From positions 18,097,927-18,161,926 of the forward strand of contig NC_051430.1 in the NCBI RefSeq assembly GCF_001649575.2: a DNA stretch of 64,000 nt, read 5' to 3'. The notes beneath the pieces were generated by a model. The model was not told where the DNA came from. It worked only from the letters and a program-made list of their open reading frames with translations, and made no database searches. Below, piece after piece: positions 54,016 to 64,000 of the stretch; the first letter of the stretch is position 1, and each line of letters starts with the position of its first letter. Source of the DNA: Kryptolebias marmoratus. Taxonomy: Eukaryota > Chordata > Actinopteri > Cyprinodontiformes > Rivulidae. A program made the translations under genes and the position numbers.

Positions 54016-57000
54016 CATTACAATGTTTTGACATTTGCACATTTTTTTTATAAAAGACAAAACTGCAATTGGTAGGAAGCAGATTTGCAACTTGTTTATT
54101 TCCATAGATTCTCCTTACATTGAAAAGTATTTTGCAATGTTTGCTTAATCTGTATAGAGCATAATGTTGTGATTTATCGACTGAAATGCACGTCACATTA
54201 AACACTGAATGTTGCAAAAAGAGGGAGATGAAAAATGTATTTGATTTAAGATGGAAGCGGATAATCTGGGCTTTCCCTGATTAGCATGTGTAATTTTGTA
54301 CATCATGTTTGTTTCCATTTGTGACCACATTTATTCAGTGTGTCATGAATTTCAACTCTTCTCTTCCTTTTCTGTTTAGCTTATTGATCATTTTAGAGGC
54401 TGAAGGTAAAGGTTTAACAGAACCTGCATCTCATGGTTTTTTTTACAAAACATTTGATACTTTGCTTCACAGTTGTTTTCCAAAGGTGCATACTTTGTGT
54501 GTGCGTAATAATAAATTCTGTTTGTACACCTCTGTAACACCGCAGCTTGGTTTGCACATGGAGTGGAAAAAGGGATTGGCGATGAAAGACGAACGCAGAT
54601 TTCACCAGTCTGTTTCTGTCAAGATCAACAGTTGCCTTCTGATCCTGAGTGGCGTAGTTTGGAGACTGTTCAGAGGATGTTAAAGCGGAGATCAGAGCTA
54701 CAGAAATCAACAGCTGGGACAGAGTAGACTTGGCCCATACAACATGAGGATAATGGATCATTTTCTGTCCAACTCCCGAGTTAGGAGCTTTACAGCACCA
54801 TACAGTGGAAAAGTCGGCAGATATTAAATTAAGCATGGGGTGAATACATGATGATTTATTTAGAGAGATAAACATGGCCCAAATATGGTAGTGTCTTGCA
54901 CTTTTGCACATAGATCCCACATGGTCAAAGGGCTCCATCTTTAAACCCAAACCTCCTGAGGTGGTCCTGGCAGGCACAGAAACTGGCAAGATGGATTTTT
55001 GTGGAGGGCAATTGTGGTGCTTCTTGAATTTTGGATTTGAGCATTTAGGTCAAACTTTACCTCAGGTTTTGCAACCATCTGCTCCTGGGATGCAGGCCAA
55101 GGCCACGGGGCAGGGTTCTGGTTCTAACAGGATCAATAAAGGGGCCTCACAGAGCTCAGTATATCCCTCTAATGTGTCCCCTTCATACCCTGTGTTTCAG
55201 GTGTTTTCCCTTTTTAGCTGTAGCCTCCAGGGAGCCGGCTTTAAAATGGATGATTGCCTGCGACCGTCGCATTAAAAGCATTAATCCCGCTCTTATCAAG
55301 CAGGGAATGATGAATTAGGAGCGTCAGCTCTGGGCTCACCTTTGTTGTCATTTGAACAGAATCAAAGCTTTAAATCACAGGGCTGCACCTGGTAATAGGA
55401 GGGGGGAGACATTCTAATACTGTGTGTGACAGAGCCGCACTGCTTCCAGCTGATTTAATAACTCCAGAAGGAGGGGGTGGTGCTGGGCTAAATGAAAATT
55501 CGAGCAAGGTTTTAAAATATATGATTGCAGGATGAAATGGCAGTTGCCCTCATTTTTCTTTGTTAGTGTCCTCTTTCCTCGCCGTGTGTTCAAGTTAGAT
55601 GAATTTGAGCTGTCGATAAGTTGTTGCCAGGACAATTTTGGGAACAACATAATGCTTTATTTGCATACTGTATGCTGCTGTTTTTCTCTTTAGGTCAAAC
55701 AGCATTCTCTTCTTCTGACTTACTGATATTTTTGAAAGGTTTCTATCAACAGGTTATTATAATCACCATGAATGATTATATTATCAGGACAAAAGCAGGG
55801 AAAAAACCTCTTCATCTAAATCATAATAAGCTACTATCACATTTGTTCTCTATGAAACAAGGCAGGTCACACTGCTCTTATAAAAACAGAACACTGCTCT
55901 GATTCAAAATGTTCATAAAGTGTGAATTTTACTGGCTGCCTAGTGGAGAATATCTTAATTTAATGCTTTACGGTTTTCCCCACATCATTTTAATGCTGAG
56001 GTGGGGGAGTACGGCAATTGAACATGACAAAACAAATCAACCTGGGCTTTTTATGTGTACATGCTTGGATATTTTAATGAATTTAAATGGTCTATGAGCA
56101 AAACGTTTAAGCAGCTAACCTCTTTTCCTGTTTATGGAGTGCTGCTGACTATTTATGAAGAAAAAAAGAAAACAGGCACAGAATTAAGCAACTGCTTTAA
56201 TGAGAAAAGACAAAGTAACTCTTATTTAAATTATTTTACCGTGTTCAATTCAGTAAAGACTCACTTCAAAGCAGCTCATTACATTTTGTTAATTAGACCC
56301 AGACTAATTGGCCCTGACTTCAAAATATAGAATAGAACATCTGAGGCAGATAAAGATGATTTTCTACTCTAAAAATCATTAAATATTATATATTTTCCCT
56401 TCTTCTTGTCTTCTATAGATTGCATTTCTTTTTCTGAATAAGTTCTGTAAAACCCTCAGACAGAATGGGGGCTACTTTATTTTCCTGAGACTGTAAATGC
56501 AGCAGAAAAATATATGAAATGGCAGTCATGTTGCAGTGAATCTTAATGACTCTTTGAGTGCCTCCTCCTCTGATAAACAGAGGGATTGAGTTGACTTGTA
56601 CCCAAAGACATAATTTAAATCTGGGGAGGTCACAGGAAACATTAGCAAATTATCTACCCAGTGCCTTCCAAGATCTCCCGGCAGATAATGGAAAAGCCAA
56701 TCTATTTGGCTGATCGGTATCTTATCGGCATAGGCTGAGAAAAGCTCACAGTAATTTCACTTGATATGATAGAAGATTTCCCTTCACTTTGAGATTAGCT
56801 TTCCCTCAGGGCTCTGAGCTATAATTGCAAGGCTCTAACAAGGTGAAACATTTGTGAAATTCACAACTTTATTTTTCATGAAACTTGGAACGAGGGAACA
56901 GGATTGAGATGTGTATGAAAACATGAAAGGATGCATATAATTTGTGCTTGTAATACCACAGCAGATAGTGTTTATATTATATGTATAAATCCAATTTTAA

Positions 57001-57487
57001 ATGCTGAAGTTTTAGGAATAAGATATTTTTGTTTTTAGAAAAAATCTTGTTAATGGTCAATTGCTATGACTAGAAATAAGTCAAACCCAATGTCGGAGCA
57101 TACATCTTGCAGGTGTACAACAAACGTTTAACTTGGTGTTAAAATGGCTCATAATGATGGCTCATTTTGGCTCATGAATCAGCCATGATGACTGAATAAA
57201 ACAACACCTAAGTGTGCAGAACCACCTCAGTAGCTGTGAGTCTGCATTGGAGCTGCTGCTTCTGAAAAAATGTAAGCATCGTTATGCTAAAATGCTCACA
57301 GTGTCACATAACATGCAGGTGGGTGTATTGTTGCATGTTCTTTAAGTCTATAATTGTAGCTAAATAGCATCTGAGAGTGGTCATATTGTTCTTTTGTTGG
57401 TTGTGCAGGTGTTTGGTCATAAAAATATAAAACAGACATTTTTTTAAGTATCACAAATTGTTATCAAGACAATATCCTTTGTTTAAT
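54016..57487. other. Noncoding, partly regulatory-looking stretch
   Basis: No gene recognised. Two parts look like vertebrate conserved noncoding DNA: about 54700-55620 (SOX-like CTTTGTT at 55340-55346) and about 56560-56900. A 191-codon minus open frame (54414-54989) has no recognisable domain. Confidence 0.4.
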
Positions 57488-57930
57488 TAAAGGCCTTGCA
57501 TTTCTTGAAGGAATACATATCGCCCACCGCTTGTCCCGTCAAAGATTTAAACTTAATTCATCTTATGCTGAACAGAGAACGCTTTGGGTCAACGTGGTAA
57601 ATGACGTTACGCACAATCTCATGCAATATGGGTCGTGGTAGCACTCAGTGCGTGTTTTGAGGATGACGCTCAGCTACTACCACACCAAATTTTAGCTCAT
57701 TTTTCTGTAAAATTGATTGAGTTGGAGCCATTCTGTGTTTGCAAACGTTGCCTAGCTGTGGCGTCCATCTTGCCTCTAAAGGTCGTTCAGTTGTAGATGT
57801 TCATCCAGTTGTTCATGATATTGACACTGATATTTTGCTAACGCTACAGTCAAATGAACACACACACTCACACACACATACATACAGGCAAAAACATCAC
57901 TACCTCTCACCTTTGGTGGTGGGTGATAAT
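57488..57930 (-). repeat. Dispersed repeat family X, copy D
   Basis: Carries CTCAGCTACTACCACACCAA at 57669-57688, identical to copy A. It ends with a CA-rich tract and GGCAAAAACATCAC, the reverse complement of the family's start. About 440 bases, possibly near full length. Confidence 0.75.
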
Positions 57931-60900
57931 TAAGTAAATCAGTTCCCTTTGGGGCTGTTAATTTTGTAGAAACCATTAAAAATAATCTAAAATGGCTATA
58001 ATACTAAACTTAACCTTTTTAAATAAATGCTAAAACTTAATGTAAAAAAATAAATAGACCAAAACTGTAACCTCTCTTGTAATTCACCACTCTGTTGCTC
58101 AAATGTGAGTCATCATAGTGTCCATCCAGTCATGAGTCTAAAGCCCGGGTCAGAAATGATTTGAATCTGATCACACTTGAACATGTCGACTGCATGTTTT
58201 AAAGAGCAACATTATGCTTTTCTATAACAATTTTCAACAGCAACCTTACTAATGTGGACCGTGCAACATCTATGTGTCACTTTCAACAGGTTCAAACTGT
58301 GACACAGCTCTTCAGAGGGCTCTAACAAATTATTATATCTACTGTATGTTGGCAGTATCATCCTACATGTGGCCAAATATGATACAAATCTGTATGAATT
58401 ATGCTTTATTACTGTTTTTAAAATGTTGATGAACTCGTGCATTGTCTTTCCATAAATGTATTGTCTGCGACCCAAAAGCTGCAGAAATGAGCCTTCTGTG
58501 AGTTTGAAGCTAAATGTTGCACATCTGCATGTTAGGAATCCATCTTTTATTTTTAGGAGAAGAAGGAGAAAAGGAATGAAGAATTGAGAGAGACTGAGAG
58601 AAATCTAGCTTTAATCTCCTGTTGATCCAGTCAGATCCTCTCAAACTACTTTGTGCCCCATATTGCCCCGATCTCTCTAAGGTTTTGTTTTAGTTGAACC
58701 CAGCTGAGCTACCTTGAGACGGGGTGGTCCACCTTGACGGGAATGAGCAGTGACAGCTGTGGCCATAAAGTGGAAACAGATCCGTGGTTCGGTGCTTGGC
58801 CTCTGGAATTCCACAGCTCTCAGGGGCCAAATCAGCTGTCTTTTACAACAATCGATTCAAAGCTGTTGATCACTCCGCCAGTTTTATTTGCTTTCCTGCG
58901 TGATTAGTAATGATTTACAGAACCCTTTGTTTTCCGAGCAGTCTTTAAACCATTCTTTTAAAGAATAATCTGATTTTTTTAAGCGGTCTCTTATGAAAAA
59001 ATCCTTAACATTTATGAGTTCTGATCCACCAGAGAGGAGCATGCTGTGCCCTCTGGTCGATTTGGAGGAGCTTGTTTTCACCACAGTTGATCTCACAGCA
59101 AAGGTCGTCAACTCGAGACAGTCTCACAAGAAAAGATTTTTATGCTGGTTTTTCCAGTAGTTATTGCTAAATATGACTACAAATCATTGAAGGAGGTCAT
59201 AATCTAGTTATATGTTAAACAAATGATGATGTTTTACTAAACACTTTATAAAATAATCTAAAAACGTATACCAATCATCTCTATGATGTTGAAAAGACTC
59301 ACAGTTTAAGCTTTAATTTGTTCCAGTAACATCTAATATCAAAGCAGTGACTTCTCTAAAATAAATGCAGCAGTTGAGCGTATCAAGAGTGTTTCATACA
59401 AAAATAGCCTACATTTCAGAGACCAACACTGCGTGTAACCTCCTCCCACTATGTAGTGCAGAGTGGAACTCTGAGGTCACAGCTGCAGCATGCGGGGGAT
59501 ATGAGGGCAGGTCGGGTGGAAACCTGGGGCTGAGAGGAGAGCTTTTTGTCGAAAGGAAGATTTAGAGGCTCTCGCTTGCTGTCAGCGTAAAGAGCCGGAA
59601 GTGAAACTTACACAAAAGCAGCCTCTTGTAAGCAGAGGGCTCCTGTCACGACCCCGTGACTCCTGCTGCAGTTTTTTTGTGGTGTTTTTGTGGTGATAAA
59701 ATGAGATTAAAAAAGTGGGTTTTACACTGACCAGAGAGCACAACAGTTTCATGTTAGAATAATTTGTTAAAATATATTCAGACAGGAAGTCATAAAATAA
59801 GTTTATCATACAGATAAAATGATATCTGTCATGTCTCTACAGTCTCATTTTGTTGTTGCTCAGTGAGGTCAGAAGTGTTTGTTTTTGACCATTACATGTG
59901 TGAGCTGCAGGATTCGATGATATACAGTTAGCAAATACATATATGCAAATAAATTCATGCTGTTAGATTTGTAATTCTTTATGTAATCACAATATTTCTA
60001 AAGACTGCTGGTCTTTTCCTATCTTTGATTTATTGTGTTATACTCGTCTGTAGCAAAGAAAATAACTTAATTACAACACAGTTTTGCTTTAATACCAGGC
60101 ATTGTGGATTTAAAGTATTGAAGTAATAAGAAGGTTTTGCTGTAGCTGAGCAATTAGGTTTGGTAACATCTGCAGCACAAACGCAAGCAAGCCCTTATTA
60201 TTATCGTTGTTGTCACGTCTGACACACTTAAGTTCTAGGTTAGATTAGTGGCGGGGTCAAGACATCATCATTTTCAAAAGGTTATGTTTTGGCTGTCCAC
60301 ACACATGAAAAGGTGACATTTGAAGTTTTTTTTTCACCTGCTTATAAAACGTACCATTTCAAGGCTCTTAAAACGTCATTTCCTTGTGGATGCAAAGCTG
60401 AAACAATGAAATTATCTGCATTCACTAAACGCCTCTTCCGTTTGGACGGCGCCTTATTCACTTCAGCTGCTGTTTGCAAGTTCCATTAAAAAACGTTTCA
60501 CTCGTCATCAGAACCAGTCTTTACATTAAGTAACTTTTCATTCAAACTTATTAAAAGAAAACAAACCTAACACAGCAACAATAAAACCCCGTCGACAGCT
60601 GGGCTCATATGTAAATATTCCTAATGGCGTAGGTCTCTTAACGGCTTTGCATTGAGCTGCAAAGCTCCTTTAAAGCCCCTGGAGTCCCAACCCTCTCTAA
60701 AGTGAGCACACAAGAAATTTTCAGCCTCCTTCCTACGCTTGATGCCACAGCAAAAGCACAATTAGTAAAACAGTTGTTGTTTCGTGCTTATTTTTCAGTT
60801 AGTCATGATTCTGGGCTGCATGTCTGAATATCAGTATTTCACAATTAAAAGGACACTAGTTAGTTAACTTTTTTTAAAAAAAGCTGACCTTAATCCACAG

Positions 60901-62562
60901 GGTCAGCATTAACAGTATTTTCTGCATTAAAAATATGAGGATTTTTAGTCATTATTGTTGTAACATCACCAGCACAGGTTATACATCTGAGCTGACACCA
61001 CTTTGACTACCAGTATGTAAGAGTCAGATTTCCATACAGAGCGCTCCTGATGGGAAAAAAGCGAAAGGCACGTAACCTCTGGTGTGTAAATGTGAATGTT
61101 TGCCCCGAGTCATTTGCTTGCCAACAGACATGAAGACTCGGGGGAAATGAGGTGTGACACGCGCGCCCACACACGCCAGGTTGTGGCAGTTGCTGATTTG
61201 ATGATTCGGTGAGCTTATGGGTCTCCCAGTGAAACGCAACTCCTCGTCCCAGACGTTGACAGTAAATACCCTACTGTTGTCTGCACCACACAAGTGGGGG
61301 TTTGACTTTCCCGTCACGTTGGTGGTATTTTTGGGAACGTTTTCAGTTATTTTATTTTATTTTTTTATTGCGAAGATCGATCTCAGATTTGTTTTGTGCA
61401 CTTTGGACATAGAACCGACTCTGATTACATTAGAGCAGCTGACAATTGGTTACAGCATTTGAGCCATGTTTGCAACAGCCCAGGAGATGTTGTTTTTCTA
61501 GCCAGTTTCATCATAACCCCACACCTGACCTGATGGTGAGAGACAAAAGAAGCCTTGATAAGCTCAAGATACAAAGGTTTGAAATCATCTAAGCACAATA
61601 TCTAGGAGGGGGACAAACTTCTTTGAGATGAAAGTATGTTTGTGCGTTCCCCTAAAATCAAAGGACATCTGTGCTGTTTTTGTGCCTCTGGGAATCTAAC
61701 ACAAGTTCAGGTAAGGTGACATTGATTGTAAGACCAATTTATTTTCTCTCAGAAAGAACATCTTGTGCAGAGATTCTTATTCATTTTCAGAACAAGCCTT
61801 GATTTTTTTTTTTCCCTTTCCTTCAAAGTATGCCTTATTACTGCCTCACTCGCAGGTGTCAAACTACAAGGCCTTTCGAATACACACTGTCACATTTCTG
61901 TCAAATTATTCCTCTTGCTTTTTGCACTTTGTTTGCCATCAAAAACACATCAACCCGTGCCTCCGTGGTGTTTTTAGGCCTTTGTTTGTACATGTAATTG
62001 CACATTTTTTCAAAGCATCGTGTGCAACAAGACGCATAGAAAAGCTGATCGAGATTCCGGATGGTTAGATGGATTTCTGTCAAAAATAAAGTTACTCAAA
62101 GCTGCTCATAGACAACAAATTAATTCTTTTTATGGTCATTCAGCAACAGAGTGTGGGTGTTGATGTACTTGATAAACATTTGGAGCAGGACCTGTGCATA
62201 TTAATACATATACTGTTTATATTATATAAATAATTTGTTTATGAATCATTTGAAAACAGAAAGGAAAGGCATGCAGACTATTTTAAAGACCTGATGTGGG
62301 ACATTGTTATGTGTAGTTGGTGTCTTGAAGCTGTAAATGTTGCAGCGCAGTCACAACAGAGGTGGTTGGTACAACTCCGCAGTGGAAATGTTTTCTAAAG
62401 CAAGGATTGTGTGCAAATAGTCTGCATTTAAAATTGTGATCTTCTTTCTTTAGAAAAGATAAAAATGATAAGAAATCCAAGCTATGTCCAACTGGATCCC
62501 ATTATCTTCTTGATTTTTTGAGTTTATCGGGCTTAAATGACTCTGGTACACATGGTTTAAAC
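57931..62562. other. Noncoding stretch
   Basis: No gene recognised. The intervals 58660-59060 and about 60590-60740 look regulatory: the first has SOX/homeodomain-like ACAATCGATTCAAAG near 58848 and TGATTAGTAATGATTTA near 58901. The rest is AT-rich. Confidence 0.4.
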
Positions 62563-62620
62563 CAGTGGATCTCAACTGGTGGGTCGTGGGCCTTTGCCTG
62601 AGCAAAAAAAAATGTTAAGA
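62563..62620. mobile_element. Possible hAT-type DNA transposon terminus
   Basis: CCAGTGGATCTCAACTGGTG followed by GGTCGTGGGCC resembles the CAGNGGTTCTCAA start typical of hAT-family elements. The other end was not located and no transposase remains, so this is tentative. Confidence 0.35.
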
Positions 62621-64000
62621 AAATAAATCAACATTTTGATATGTCAGCTAATTAATGCTTGAAAAGTGACTGAATAATTTTATTAGGGAATTGTTTGATA
62701 TATATATACAATGGGTGGGATCTCAGCTAAAGCTCCATATTTTGAGTCTTTTTGAAACTATTTCTCAGTAGTTGGACTTTATTTTATGTTTGTGTGTGAA
62801 CGCACTGTTGGGTTTTTTAAAAAAGGCTGTTGTTACTGAAGTGAAGAATTTGTTTTTTAATAAAATGCAGCATAATTGGGCGTAAAAGGGAATATTTCCC
62901 TCTCTAGGATCACCACTCGCTGGTCTTTTGATTTATCATTAAACTTGTTTTTTGTGTTTGCATACTGTGATATTCTGTTCGACTGTCTCAGGTTCAAACA
63001 CATTTATTTATTATAAATCCCTTGAGATGTTGTTCAGTTTCACAGTAATGTCAGAAATACTAGCAATGCAAGAATGCAAAATTTCATGTCCGAGGAGGAC
63101 AGACTAAAACTAATCCATGTTTTTGTGCCTAGCAGGCTAAATTAATAATCCACAAAGATTTCCTCTCATCTGACCTAAAGTGCATTAGTTTGTGCAGATT
63201 AAATTACATATTCTTTTTAAATAAATGAAGCACTCGAGTCTCAAGACAAAAACTGGGATCCTGATCCAGACCTAAAAACTGCTCATATAACATAAAACAG
63301 TTTTTAAAGCAACATAAGCCTAACGGGAACCTGCAGGTATTAGGCATTAAGTATTCATTTCAGCCCCCCAGAAAAAGACTGTCATTGTCTTTGTTAAAAA
63401 TAATCAGCATTCTTTTTTTTTACTGGCAAATCCGCTATCATTACCAGCAGCATCAAAAGGCTTGACAGGTGTGCAGTAACTCAGGTGGGCATCAACTTAG
63501 CAAAAAATCTGTCTATGAAGAGCCCTTCATGTCCTGCCTGTGTGGTGTTGTGCTGCTCATCCCTCCACCCACACCATCCTTCACTTTATTACCTTTTCTT
63601 CTCCTTTGCTGCTGGTGGTCGGATGTCCTCTCGCCTCTCATCCCCGGAGGGCTCCGGTTCTTACTCACTTCCTCCTTATCTGACACATCAAAGGATCTCA
63701 TTACAAGCTGTGACACCGGCCCCACCCTGAGCCAACCTGTTCCTACCATCACATTTAAATAGCTTCACATTGTATTCATAATAGGTAATGTCATGCACTG
63801 TGCTCTCTGATGTCTTACAGATATCCATTTCCTTGCCTTTCCACCTCTCTCTATTTCAACCACACATGCCCAGCAGACATCCCTCTATAAAATTCTCTTT
63901 TATTTATAGCTTGTTTGCTTTTTATAAGGCAGCTGTGCAGACCAAAGTTGCTCGTCTTGTTTGATGTGCACATCTCTCATCTGTGATCACTAAGTGAATC
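62621..64000. other. Noncoding stretch (right edge of window)
   Basis: AT-rich sequence with a short TA run near 62700. A more complex part lies at about 63460-63760, where open frames on both strands have no recognisable domain. Confidence 0.45.

Overview
The window is eukaryotic and almost certainly from a ray-finned fish, probably a percomorph teleost. The genes are split into short exons with GT-AG introns. Their proteins match vertebrate families nearly residue for residue, and the gene order (myo1h, kctd10, ube3b, mmab, mvk) is the order I recall from human chromosome 12q24.11. The interspersed repeats are of types common in teleosts. The species cannot be named from sequence alone. All identifications come from reading translated exons and comparing them with families I know; no search was run. 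Layout, part 1 (1-35 kb), is gene dense. The 3' two thirds of myo1h (+) runs tail to tail into kctd10 (-). kctd10 is head to head with ube3b (+), followed by an aldehyde dehydrogenase 3-family gene (+). That gene is tail to tail with mmab (-), which is head to head with mvk (+). Every exon of kctd10 (313 aa), ube3b (1068 aa), mmab (232 aa) and mvk (397 aa) could be placed with consistent reading phase. Layout, part 2 (35-64 kb), has no recognisable protein-coding gene apart from one candidate first coding exon with a signal-peptide-like start at 36895-37023. It holds dispersed repeats and several blocks that look like regulatory DNA: higher complexity, homeodomain-like TAAT sites and palindromes. 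In human the next gene after MVK is FAM222A, so this may be an intergenic or long-intron regulatory territory; that is inference. How the genes relate: MVK (mevalonate pathway, cytosol or peroxisome) and MMAB (adenosylcobalamin synthesis, mitochondrion) share one short divergent promoter. It carries three inverted CCAAT boxes about 40 bp apart and SREBP-site-like sequences. KCTD10 (CUL3 adaptor) and UBE3B (HECT ligase) are both ubiquitin-system genes and also share a divergent promoter region. The most unusual object is the ALDH3-family gene at 19773-23299. Its reading frame is intact across about ten exons, yet the catalytic Cys, the catalytic Glu, the oxyanion-hole Asn and several NAD-contact residues are all replaced, while a C-terminal CaaX prenylation box (CQIM) is kept. 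It reads as a lipid-anchored pseudoenzyme rather than a pseudogene.
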